Shown: positions 8,646 to 19,460 of the stretch, one piece after another
Layout: each line of letters begins with the position of its first letter
Numbering within the stretch: position 1 is the first letter of the stretch
Source: Flammeovirga aprica JL-4
Lineage (GTDB): Bacteria > Bacteroidota > Bacteroidia > Cytophagales > Flammeovirgaceae
Length of the DNA stretch: 64,000 nt
Assembly (NCBI RefSeq): GCF_012844305.1
Contig: NZ_JABANE010000017.1
Location: 39,465 to 103,464, forward strand
Reading direction: 5' to 3'
Translations under genes and position numbers: made by a program
Notes under the pieces: generated by a model
Databases searched by the model: none
Told to the model about the DNA's origin: nothing
The model's input: only the letters and a program-made list of their open reading frames with translations

Positions 8646-9290
8646 CTAAAGGTTTATTTCGTAAATGTCTAAGTAATCTGATTTAGAGACGCCTCCAGGG
8701 TTAAGCCCTGCCTCACCTTCTGGAATTTTGTAGTCCAATTCTTTAAAATAATCTACCCAAATAGGGAAAAACTCATTCGTATCCGGATCTTTATAAGTCA
8801 TAGGGTATAATTTGAAAACCTCCTGATTGTTGTTGGCTTCTTTATACGTTTCATAGATCAGTTCAGAACAGTAATATTTATCGTTCTCAATATCAAAAAC
8901 CTCATCATAAGATTTACCGAGGTATTGGAAAGCATTTTTTGAAGCTTTGGGAGCCAGGCCACTGAATGTTGGTTTCATTCTGCCTACCAAAGTACCTCCA
9001 CTGCCTGTTTCTTTGCTGAAAAATGCATCAAAAGAAGTTTTCACTACCCCTTTTCCTACAGCCTCAATAATAAAAAGAGAATCACCTTCAGAGGCAACAA
9101 TTGCACAATGAGAAAAATTCTTTCCGTCAACACCTGATGTGACCTTATTAATAGCTTCGCAGAAAGGGCCACAGTCTACATCCTGAAAAATGATATCGCC
9201 AGCTTTTAATTGTTGAATAGAAAGTTTTTCCTTTTTGGAGGAACAAGAAAAAGTTACCAATAAAATGATAACGGAGTATAGGTACTTCAT
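8646..9290 (-). CDS. YiiX/YebB-like NlpC/P60-superfamily lipoprotein
   Basis: The ATG at 9290 is chosen because it gives a clean lipoprotein signal MKYLYSVIILLVTFSC; the frame is open further upstream to 9356 from a less plausible start. The mature part begins with LKAGDIIFQDVDCGPFCEAI and continues with NFSHCAIV (catalytic His-type segment after the Cys) and a later YYCSELIYETYK segment, the pattern of permuted papain-like amidases of the DUF830/YiiX group. Such proteins probably cleave amide or ester bonds of peptides or lipids at the cell envelope. It is the first gene of the operon with the kinase and phosphatase. Confidence 0.75.
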   Translation of the reverse strand: MKYLYSVIILLVTFSCSSKKEKLSIQQLKAGDIIFQDVDCGPFCEAINKVTSGVDGKNFSHCAIVASEGDSLFIIEAVGKGVVKTSFDAFFSKETGSGGTLVGRMKPTFSGLAPKASKNAFQYLGKSYDEVFDIENDKYYCSELIYETYKEANNNQEVFKLYPMTYKDPDTNEFFPIWVDYFKELDYKIPEGEAGLNPGGVSKSDYLDIYEINL

Positions 9291-9345
9291 GCTATTTGAA
9301 TTATTCTTTTTTTTTTGCAAAAAGAATAAATTCATAGCTATATAA

Positions 9346-9378
9346 CAAAAAAGCATCTACCTTTTCAGATAGATGCTA
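9346..9378 (-). terminator. Intrinsic terminator after the tandem small-protein array
   Basis: AGCATCTA (9352-9359) pairs with TAGATGCT (9370-9377); on the minus strand it is followed by a T-run. It lies 23 bases beyond the stop of the last array gene and upstream of the YiiX-like gene. Confidence 0.75.
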
Positions 9379-9400
9379 CTTAATAAAAACTTATTAAGAA

Positions 9401-9709
9401 TTATTTTTTCCACTTTTGATAAGGGTATACCGGATTCCCTCTTTCAAGTTTTTTACCTGCGTTCACTTTATTTGCCTCGCTCAAAGTGTTGACACCGGCT
9501 TTGTTTTGAATGTGGTAAGCGCCCTTACGCTTTTTAGCCTTCACCTGTACGTCAGAAGTCGTTTGAATACTTGCTGTAGTAGGTGCTTTAGCTCTCTTAT
9601 AATTCTTACGAATTTGATTTTTATTTTTAATCGGGTTATCTGCAAAAGATGCTACAGAAAAGCTAGCGATCAATAATACAGTTCCGATAGTTCTTTTTGT
9701 TAATGACAT
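9401..9709 (-). CDS. Small secreted protein, tandem family copy 4 (promoter-distal)
   Basis: A 102-aa protein: signal peptide (MSLTKRTIGTVLLIASFSVASFA), then a basic mature part of about 78 residues. Its conserved core KKRKGAYHIQNKAGVNTL...EANKV.AGKKLERGN..YPYQKW is shared with three neighbours. This copy is the most divergent, with a TTASIQTTSDVQVKAKK linker and a KK end instead of TR. The mature protein has no cysteine, no transmembrane helix and no recognised domain. Likely periplasmic or outside the cell. Function unknown. Confidence 0.8.
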   Translation of the reverse strand: MSLTKRTIGTVLLIASFSVASFADNPIKNKNQIRKNYKRAKAPTTASIQTTSDVQVKAKKRKGAYHIQNKAGVNTLSEANKVNAGKKLERGNPVYPYQKWKK

Positions 9710-9773
9710 AAGTATTATTGTTTAATGTGTGGTTGATATGTAATTGTTTATGGTTATATGTGTATGTGGTGTG

Positions 9774-10082
9774 TTATCTTGTCCATTTTTGGTAAGGGTA
9801 TACAGCATTTCCTCTTTCAAGTTTTTTACCTGCTTCCACTTTATTCGCTTCCGCTAAAGTGTTCACACCCGCTTTATTTTGAATGTGGTAAGCACCCTTG
9901 CGTTTTTTCGCTGTCACTTTAACCTCCTCATTCGTTTGAATATTTGCAGTAGCTACCGTAGTAGTTTTATAATTCTTACGAAGTTGGTTTTTATCTTTAA
10001 TTGGATTGTTACCCGCAAAAGTAGTAGCAGCAAAGCTTGTAACAAGTAATACAGTTCCGATGAATTTTTTAGTGATTGACAT
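9774..10082 (-). CDS. Small secreted protein, tandem family copy 3
   Basis: A 102-aa paralog of the same family: signal peptide ending near TTFAGN, then NPIKDKNQLRKNYKTT, a Thr/Val/Ala-rich linker, KKRKGAYHIQNKAGVNTL and a YPYQKWTR end. It is nearly identical to the copy at 10147-10455, with only a few substitutions, and the roughly 64-base spacer upstream is also conserved. This indicates recent duplication of a unit of about 373 bases. Function unknown. Confidence 0.8.
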   Translation of the reverse strand: MSITKKFIGTVLLVTSFAATTFAGNNPIKDKNQLRKNYKTTTVATANIQTNEEVKVTAKKRKGAYHIQNKAGVNTLAEANKVEAGKKLERGNAVYPYQKWTR

Positions 10083-10146
10083 AAGTATTATAATGTTTAA
10101 TGTGTGATTGATATGTTATTGTATGGTTATATATGTATGTGGTAAG

Positions 10147-10455
10147 TTATCTTGTCCATTTTTGGTAAGGGTATACCGCATTCCCTCTCTCAAGTTGTTT
10201 ACCTGCTTCCACTTTGTTCGCTTCCGCTAAAGTATTCACACCTGCTTTATTTTGAATGTGATATGCACCTTTACGTTTTTTCGCTGTCACTTTAACATCC
10301 TCATTCGTTTGAATATTAGCAGTAGCTACCGTAGTAGTTTTATAATTCTTACGAAGTTGATTTTTATCTTTAATTGGATTGTTACCTGCAAAAGTAGTAG
10401 CAGCAAAACCAGTAACAAGTAATACAGTTCCGATGAGTTTTTTTGTAATTGTCAT
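10147..10455 (-). CDS. Small secreted protein, tandem family copy 2
   Basis: A 102-aa paralog: signal peptide MTITKKLIGTVLLVTGFAA, mature part NPIKDKNQLRKNYKTT..., then the family core and the YPYQKWTR end. It differs from copy 3 at only a handful of positions. It lies in the same orientation with a 64-base spacer, probably in one transcript. Function unknown. Confidence 0.8.
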   Translation of the reverse strand: MTITKKLIGTVLLVTGFAATTFAGNNPIKDKNQLRKNYKTTTVATANIQTNEDVKVTAKKRKGAYHIQNKAGVNTLAEANKVEAGKQLERGNAVYPYQKWTR

Positions 10456-10517
10456 AAGTATTTTAATGTTTATTGTGTGATTGATATTTTATTGTATGGT
10501 ATTATATATATGGTAAG

Positions 10518-10826
10518 TTATCTTGTCCATTTTTGGTAAGGGTATACCGCATTCCCTCTTTCAAGTTGTTTACCCGCTTCCACTTTATTTGCTTCTGCTA
10601 AAGTATTTACACCCGCTTTATTTTGAATGTGATAAGCACCCTTACGTTTTTTCGCTGTCACCTTAACATCCTCAGTTGTTTGAGTGCTAGAAGTAGCTAC
10701 AGTCGAAGTTTTATAATTTTTTCGAATATTGTTTTTATCTTTAATTGGATTATTACCTGCAAAAGTTGTAACAGAAAAGCTTGCAATTAATAATACAGCA
10801 CCGAAGATTTTTTTTGTTAATGACAT
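10518..10826 (-). CDS. Small secreted protein, tandem family copy 1 (promoter-proximal)
   Basis: A 102-aa paralog and first gene of the array on the minus strand: signal peptide MSLTKKIFGAVLLIASFSVTTFAG, then NPIKDKNNIRKNYKTSTVATSS, the KKRKGAYHIQNKAGVNTL core and the YPYQKWTR end. The linker TSSTQTTEDVKVTA differs most from copies 2 and 3, while the C-terminal 40 residues are almost invariant. Selection therefore acts on the C-terminal half. Function unknown. Confidence 0.8.
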   Translation of the reverse strand: MSLTKKIFGAVLLIASFSVTTFAGNNPIKDKNNIRKNYKTSTVATSSTQTTEDVKVTAKKRKGAYHIQNKAGVNTLAEANKVEAGKQLERGNAVYPYQKWTR

Positions 10827-11214
10827 AAGTATTATAATGTTTATTGTGTGATTGATATGTTATTGTTATGGTTATATATACTGTTAAAATCGGCTTTGGT
10901 TACCCTCTATTTCTTAATGATATTTAATATTTTTATTTAATTAAATTTAGTGATTTCTGAATCTATTTTCTGATGACGACGGTCAACAAGTGCAACGTGT
11001 TAGCGCTGTTTTTAGGGGTTTCAAGCACTTTTTGTCTGATTTTGTATCATTTTCATTTTAAGTTTTTTAACGATTTAATCTAAAAGAAAAACAATTTTAT
11101 TAGCCGTTTTATTCCGGAAAAGCGTAAAAACAACGTTTTTTGTTCTGATTTTTTGTTTTTGGTGAGATAAATACAAGGATGAGATGAGGTTTTAAGAGTA
11201 TTAAAAGTGATATA

Positions 11215-11370
11215 TATCAGTAGTGATTTGTAAATATTTACTTTTGTTTGAATTGGAGTTAATAATTTTGATGTATAACTTATTGTTATGACGATTTGTT
11301 TCTTTTCCTTTCTATATATAGTAAGTTGAGTTAATGTGTAATCCCTGTTTTAAAAAAATCACTACTGATA
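11215..11370. repeat. Perfect 15-bp inverted repeat, arms 126 bases apart
   Basis: TATCAGTAGTGATTT (11215-11229) recurs exactly in reverse complement as AAATCACTACTGATA (11356-11370). A partial third match (ATCAGTGATTTTAC) lies near 11405-11418. The long AT-rich spacer makes a terminator unlikely; paired operator sites are possible. Confidence 0.55.
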
Positions 11371-11656
11371 AATAACTCGACTAGGATCTGTTCATAAGGT
11401 TCTAATCAGTGATTTTACTGTTAACTTTCTTTTTCTCCTGTCAGCAATTGTTCTTTCAGTCATTTTTACCCAAAACAACATTAAAACCTTGCTATTGATC
11501 TGCACTTAAATTAGATCTCCTATTATCAGCTATTTAGTTTGTTTTATTTTGGATTTAGAATGTTGCTTTAAGTATCGGACCACCCTAAATGTTGCTTTGT
11601 GTACGGATTGAAACATTATATTAATGGAAAACAACTCTGGAAGCTACCCCCTGCTA

Positions 11657-11664
11657 TAATTTTG
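11657..11664 (+). promoter_or_regulatory. Possible -7 promoter element for GH127
   Basis: TAATTTTG fits the Bacteroidota TAnnTTTG -7 consensus, 125 bases before the GH127 start. No good TTTG -33 partner is visible, so it remains a guess. Confidence 0.25.
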
Positions 11665-11789
11665 TGACTGTTGATTACAAAGAAGATTTTTTAAATGAAC
11701 GAGCAAATTGCTTGAAAGTAAAAAACAATACCACTTCTAATTAAAGGTGAACGAAATGCTGTTCAGGCAACAGTAAAAATGAAATAGAA

Positions 11790-13820
11790 ATGAAGAAGAA
11801 ATTATTAGCAGTAGCATGTGCGGCTTTATTATCACAATGGTCCGTAGCACAAGACAAAGGAATTTTAGGTCAAGAAGATACGCCTAATGTAAAATTGAAA
11901 AGTATCAATATAGGAGATTGTAAATGGACAGAAGGTTTTTGGGCAACAAAATTTGACGTAGCCGAACATTCTATGGTGCCTTATATGGGTGAAGTATTGA
12001 CAGGAGATGTGGGACATGCCTTGAATAACTTCAAGATTGCAGCAGGTATGAAAGAAGGGAAGCACAAGGGGATGCGATGGCATGATGGCGACTTCTATAA
12101 ATGGATGGAAGCAGCAATGTATGTCTATGCTCAGAATGGAGATAAGAGTATACTGGAAGAGATTGATGGTTACGTTGAAATCATTGAAAAGGCACAAGAG
12201 GAAGACGGTTACTTACAAACTTTCGTACAGTTGACAGATGATGTGGACCGTTATGAAAACCGTAAGTATCATGAAATGTACAATTCGGGTCACTTATTGA
12301 CTTCAGCTTGTATTCATCACCGTATTACTGGGCAACGTAATTTCTTAGATATTGCCATCAAACATGCGGACTTGTTATATACTATTTTCAGCCCTGAGAC
12401 AAAACAATTTGGTCGTTTTGGTTTTAACCAAACGCAGATTATGGGCTTGGTAGAACTTTATAGAACTACTAAGGATAAGCGTTATCTGACATTAGCAGAA
12501 GTATTTATTAATAACAGAGGTAAATATAAGGTCGAAGATCATCCTACAACCCAAGGTTATCCGATTGGTGATATGGTGCAGGAGAGAACGCCTTTGAGAG
12601 AATCATCAGAAGCTGTAGGTCATGCGGTTTTGGCACTTTATTATTATGCAGGTGCAGCAGATGTTGCGGCTGAAACAGGTGAGAAGGCATTGGTAGATGC
12701 ATTGGATCGTCTCTGGGAGAATGTTACGGAGCAAAAAATGTATGTAACAGGTGCAGTAGGTCAGGCTCACTATGGAGCGTCATCACATAGAGATAAGATT
12801 GAGGAAGGTTTTATTGGCGAGTACATGATGCCTAACATGACAGCGTACAATGAAACGTGTGCGAATGTTTGTAACTCTATGTTCTCATATAGAATGCTGG
12901 GTTTACATGGTGAATCAAAATATGCTGATGTGATGGAATTGGTGTTGTATAACTCTGCACTTTCAGGTATTTCTATTGAAGGAAAAGATTATTTCTATTC
13001 AAATCCTTTAAGAATGGTGCACGGTTCAAGAGATTATGCAAAACATAATACTGAAAGCCCTCATAGAATGCCGTATCTAGAGTGTTTCTGTTGTCCTCCA
13101 AACTTAGTGAGAACAATTGCAAAATCTTCAGCTTGGGCTTACAGTTTATCAAACAATGGAATCGCAGTGAACCTTTACGGAGGAAATCGTTTGGATACAA
13201 AATTAGAGGATGGTTCTGCTTTGGTTTTAAATCAAGTAACAAATTATCCTTGGGAAGGAGCTGTGAATATCACTGTGGAAAAATGTAAGAAAGATGCTTT
13301 TGATATTTTAGTAAGAATTCCTGATTGGGCTATTGGAACTACCGTGAAAGTGAATAATGAGGCGGTAAGCGAGAAGGTGACTGCAGGTCAGTTTACAACG
13401 ATCAATAGAAAGTGGAAGAAAGGAGATATCATCTCTATTGATATGCCAATGAAGGCTACTTTAGTTGAAGGTCATCCAAGAATTGAGGAAGCAAGGAATC
13501 AAGTGGCGATTAAGAGAGGTCCAGTAGTGTACTGCATGGAAACGCCAGATATTCCAAAGGAAAACGGAATTTTAGATGTGTATGTTCAAGGTAACGCTCC
13601 ACTAGTAGCGTCTTATGATAAAGATTTATTAGGGGGTGTGACTACAATCGAAACAACATTGCTGTTAAGAACGGATCAATCGGACAATAAAATGTACAAC
13701 AAAGTTGACAAACCAATTTTCAAACCATACAAGACTAAATTGGTGCCTTACTTTGCATGGAGCAATAGAGGAGACGCCGAAATGACGGTCTTTATGCCTG
13801 TGGTGTGGAACGACTTATAA
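11790..13820 (+). CDS. GH127-family glycosidase (DUF1680), candidate 3,6-anhydro-D-galactosidase
   Basis: A 676-aa periplasmic protein with signal peptide MKKKLLAVACAALLSQWSVAQ. The body is the DUF1680 (alpha/alpha)6 barrel followed by beta-sandwich domains. The four residues that bind zinc and supply the cysteine nucleophile in the characterised beta-L-arabinofuranosidase HypBA1 can be matched by spacing: E339, C357, C434 and C435 (EGFIGEYMMPN...NETC, then ECFCCPPN). Family knowledge: GH127 includes beta-L-arabinofuranosidases, and GH127/GH129 members in Zobellia carrageenan loci act as alpha-1,3-(3,6-anhydro)-D-galactosidases. The downstream anhydrogalactose-type catabolic genes favour the second role; arabinofuranosidase activity stays possible. 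A strong terminator follows, so it may be its own transcript. Confidence 0.85.
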   Translation: MKKKLLAVACAALLSQWSVAQDKGILGQEDTPNVKLKSINIGDCKWTEGFWATKFDVAEHSMVPYMGEVLTGDVGHALNNFKIAAGMKEGKHKGMRWHDGDFYKWMEAAMYVYAQNGDKSILEEIDGYVEIIEKAQEEDGYLQTFVQLTDDVDRYENRKYHEMYNSGHLLTSACIHHRITGQRNFLDIAIKHADLLYTIFSPETKQFGRFGFNQTQIMGLVELYRTTKDKRYLTLAEVFINNRGKYKVEDHPTTQGYPIGDMVQERTPLRESSEAVGHAVLALYYYAGAADVAAETGEKALVDALDRLWENVTEQKMYVTGAVGQAHYGASSHRDKIEEGFIGEYMMPNMTAYNETCANVCNSMFSYRMLGLHGESKYADVMELVLYNSALSGISIEGKDYFYSNPLRMVHGSRDYAKHNTESPHRMPYLECFCCPPNLVRTIAKSSAWAYSLSNNGIAVNLYGGNRLDTKLEDGSALVLNQVTNYPWEGAVNITVEKCKKDAFDILVRIPDWAIGTTVKVNNEAVSEKVTAGQFTTINRKWKKGDIISIDMPMKATLVEGHPRIEEARNQVAIKRGPVVYCMETPDIPKENGILDVYVQGNAPLVASYDKDLLGGVTTIETTLLLRTDQSDNKMYNKVDKPIFKPYKTKLVPYFAWSNRGDAEMTVFMPVVWNDL

Positions 13821-13845
13821 ACAGGTAATAAATAGTATAGTGTGT

Positions 13846-13874
13846 AAAAACTGCCACATAAGTGGCAGTTTTTT
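13846..13874 (+). terminator. Intrinsic terminator between GH127 and GH2
   Basis: AAAACTGCCAC and GTGGCAGTTTT form a perfect 11-bp stem with an ATAA loop followed by T's. It separates GH127 transcription from the following operon, or permits only partial readthrough. Confidence 0.9.
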
Positions 13875-13913
13875 AAACCCAACCGTTTGAGAACTAATTT
13901 TTGAAATGAATAG

Positions 13914-17177
<3,264 letters not shown>

Positions 17178-17221
17178 CCGTATCACAACAAACATTTTTT
17201 AGAAAGCAAAATAACATTGAA

Positions 17222-18286
17222 ATGAATTTACTAGCAATTGTACTTATACTTTGTGCCAGCTTTTTTCAAGGCACATTCGGTTTAGGCATGAAACATATTT
17301 CACCATTGAAATGGGAAAATTGGTGGATCCTTCATGCTACAGTAGCCATGATTATTTTTCCGATGGCATGGTCAGTGATCGCTATTCCTGATACATTCAA
17401 CATCATCATGGAGACGAGCAATGACGTTTTATTAATTGCCATGTTCTTCGGATTCCTTTGGGGAATTGGAGGTATTTTATTCGGTATGAGTGTGGAATAT
17501 ACAGGCATCAGTATCACCTATGGTATTGTGATGGGTTTAGCCGCTTCTATGGGTTCTCTGATCCCGTTAGTACAGATGGAAACATTGCCTGATAATTACA
17601 CAATTGTGTTGGCGGGAGTAGCGCTTTTGTTAGTAGGAGTAGCCATTACTGCCTATGCAGGTGTACAAAGAGATAAGTTATCAAATGCTGTAGTTCAAGA
17701 AACAGAAGAGGAGTTGTATGAGGAAGAAGGTGATGTACTAGTTGCTCCAGATACAGCAGTGACTCAAGTGAAAAAATCGATTAAAGTTGGAGTGTTAATA
17801 GCAGTGGCATGTGGCGTATTATCAGCCTTATTGAATGTAGGTTTTTCGAACGCTTCACCCATTGTTGATATCGCCATAAATAAATACAATGCCAATGCTA
17901 CAGATGCAAGTTTAGTAGCATGGGTGGTCGTGTTAGTAGGGGCCTATATTATGAATGCAGGCTATGCAATTTATCAGTTGATCAAAAATAATTCTTGGTC
18001 AGGGTTTAAAGTAAAAGGAAGTCAGAAAGCCTATATGTGGTCTATTCTAGCTGGTCTATTCTGGTTTGCGGCATTAGGTGTATACGGTCAAGGTGCCGCT
18101 TTAATGGGGGAACTAGGAGCAGTAATCGGCTGGCCAATGATGCTAGGTATTTCATTGATCATCAGTAACGTTTGGGGTTATAGAATGGGAGAATGGGATG
18201 GAGCACAAAAGCCATTCAAACAGCTATTAGGGGGATTGGCAGTATTGATTTTTGCTACCTGTGTTTTAGGATACTCCAACATGTAA
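17222..18286 (+). CDS. RhaT-family sugar:proton symporter
   Basis: A 354-aa integral inner-membrane protein with about ten hydrophobic helices. It resembles L-rhamnose-proton symporter RhaT throughout: GLGMKHISPLKWENWW at the N-terminus, FLWGIGGILFGMSVEYTGIS...GIVMG, and GVLSALLNVGFSNA in the second half. A hydrophilic acidic loop (about 157-180, QETEEELYEEEGD) divides the halves. RhaT itself takes up L-rhamnose. Here no rhamnose genes are near; the flanking glycosidases and galactonate-type pathway suggest uptake of 3,6-anhydro-D-galactose or D-galactose, which is inference. It is translationally close to both neighbours (44 and 13 bases). Confidence 0.85.
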   Translation: MNLLAIVLILCASFFQGTFGLGMKHISPLKWENWWILHATVAMIIFPMAWSVIAIPDTFNIIMETSNDVLLIAMFFGFLWGIGGILFGMSVEYTGISITYGIVMGLAASMGSLIPLVQMETLPDNYTIVLAGVALLLVGVAITAYAGVQRDKLSNAVVQETEEELYEEEGDVLVAPDTAVTQVKKSIKVGVLIAVACGVLSALLNVGFSNASPIVDIAINKYNANATDASLVAWVVVLVGAYIMNAGYAIYQLIKNNSWSGFKVKGSQKAYMWSILAGLFWFAALGVYGQGAALMGELGAVIGWPMMLGISLIISNVWGYRMGEWDGAQKPFKQLLGGLAVLIFATCVLGYSNM

Positions 18287-18299
18287 AAAAGAAATCAAA

Positions 18300-19460
18300 A
18301 TGAAGATAGTAGATATTATACCTTATGTAATCGCACAGGATTTAGAGAAGCCATTTTACTTCTCTCAGTGGGACTACAAAGCAAGAAAAATTTGTCTTGT
18401 AAAGATCATTTTAGAAGACGGAACTTATGGATGGGGTGAGGGTTATGGGCCTGCAGATATGATTGAAACAGGTATCAATTTCCTCAAGCCATTTGTGATA
18501 GGTGAGAATGTGCTGGAGAATGAAAAGATCTGGCAGAACATGTATTTGAGAACACTGGATTTTGGTAGAAGTGGTATTTTCAACGCGGCAATCAGTGCCA
18601 TTGATGTAGGGATTTGGGATTGTAAAGGAAAGGTTTTGAACCAGCCCGTTTCTGTGTTGTTGGGAGGAGTGAAAAATGAAATAATACATCCGTATGCCAC
18701 AGGTTTCTATTTCACAGATTCACCCACTTTGGATGAAGATTTAAGAAAGGAAGCACAGTTCTATAAAAAGGAAGGTTTCAAAGCTGCAAAGATGAAAGTG
18801 GGTTTGGGCTTGGAAAAAGACCTGCATTATGTCCACTTATTAAAAGAAGAATTAGGAGATGACGTTCGCTTAATGATCGATTCCAATCATGCTTACAACT
18901 ATAGAGAGGCGTTGGAATTATGTCAGAAACTTGAGCATTTAAATATTGGTTGGTTTGAAGAGCCAGTTCACCCTGAAGATTATAATGGGTACGCTAAGTT
19001 GAGAGAGAACACTTCTATTCCTATTGCGGGTGGAGAGTGTGAATACTTGAAACATGGATTTAAAAGGTTGTTTGATGCAGATGCTGTAGACATTGCTCAG
19101 CCAGACTTGTGTGCAACTGGTGGACTGACAGAAATGAAGCGTATTGCGACATTAGCCTCAAGCTATCATAAAGACATTGTACCTCACTCATGGGGAACAT
19201 GGATTGCCATCAGTGCGGCCGTTCATTTTGTATCCAATTTAGATCAAAACCCTGGAAGAATGTTTAGAAACGCTCCAATGATTGAATTGGATCGTACAGA
19301 AAACCCATTACGTGATGATGTAGTGTCACATGCCATCAAAGTGGAAAACGGAGAAATCAAAGTACCTCAGCTTCCAGGTTTAGGAATAGATGTTAACCAA
19401 AATTATTTAGAAAAATATGCAATCAACAATAGAAGAGAAACAGCTGCAGTTTGGTCATAA
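18300..19460 (+). CDS. dauB: Enolase-superfamily enzyme, candidate 3,6-anhydro-D-galactonate cycloisomerase
   Basis: A 386-aa cytoplasmic protein of the mandelate racemase/muconate lactonizing group. Visible catalytic set: K164 and K166 in the KMK motif, metal ligands D194, E220 and E246 (DSNH, WFEEP, GGECE), and H296 in VPHSWG. These residues permit proton abstraction alpha to a carboxylate. Galactonate dehydratase (DgoD) is a close alternative; either enzyme yields 2-keto-3-deoxy-D-galactonate, the substrate of the kinase two genes downstream. Because an aldehyde dehydrogenase and GH127 are present, cycloisomerisation of anhydrogalactonate as in the Zobellia Dau pathway is preferred. Its 3' end overlaps the next gene by 44 bases. 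Confidence 0.75.
   Translation: MKIVDIIPYVIAQDLEKPFYFSQWDYKARKICLVKIILEDGTYGWGEGYGPADMIETGINFLKPFVIGENVLENEKIWQNMYLRTLDFGRSGIFNAAISAIDVGIWDCKGKVLNQPVSVLLGGVKNEIIHPYATGFYFTDSPTLDEDLRKEAQFYKKEGFKAAKMKVGLGLEKDLHYVHLLKEELGDDVRLMIDSNHAYNYREALELCQKLEHLNIGWFEEPVHPEDYNGYAKLRENTSIPIAGGECEYLKHGFKRLFDADAVDIAQPDLCATGGLTEMKRIATLASSYHKDIVPHSWGTWIAISAAVHFVSNLDQNPGRMFRNAPMIELDRTENPLRDDVVSHAIKVENGEIKVPQLPGLGIDVNQNYLEKYAINNRRETAAVWS

Larger units (their letters stand above)
9401..10880 (-). repeat. Tandem array of four ~373-base gene-plus-spacer units
   Basis: Gene starts are 373, 373 and 371 bases apart, and spacers share AAGTATTATAATGTTTA-like and TGATTGATATGT-like blocks. Coding and spacer sequence are conserved together, so the unit of duplication is gene plus spacer. 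Confidence 0.85.
10827..11789. other. 963-base non-coding region between array and GH127
   Basis: No credible gene is seen on either strand. The region is AT-rich with many T-runs. It must hold promoters for the divergent small-protein array (minus) and for GH127 (plus), and it contains the inverted repeat described separately. Confidence 0.6.

Noticed and set aside
9401..10880. CRISPR-like array
   Set aside because: The repeat units are about 373 bases and each is a full coding gene with spacer, not short repeats.
11657..11664. Calling full promoters throughout from TAnnTTTG matches
   Set aside because: Such matches are frequent by chance in AT-rich DNA and mostly lacked a well-spaced TTTG partner; only two are listed, at low confidence.
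18300..19460. Firm naming as D-galactonate dehydratase DgoD
   Set aside because: The motifs fit the wider mandelate racemase group; the aldehyde dehydrogenase and GH127 context favours anhydrogalactonate cycloisomerase, so DgoD is kept only as alternative.
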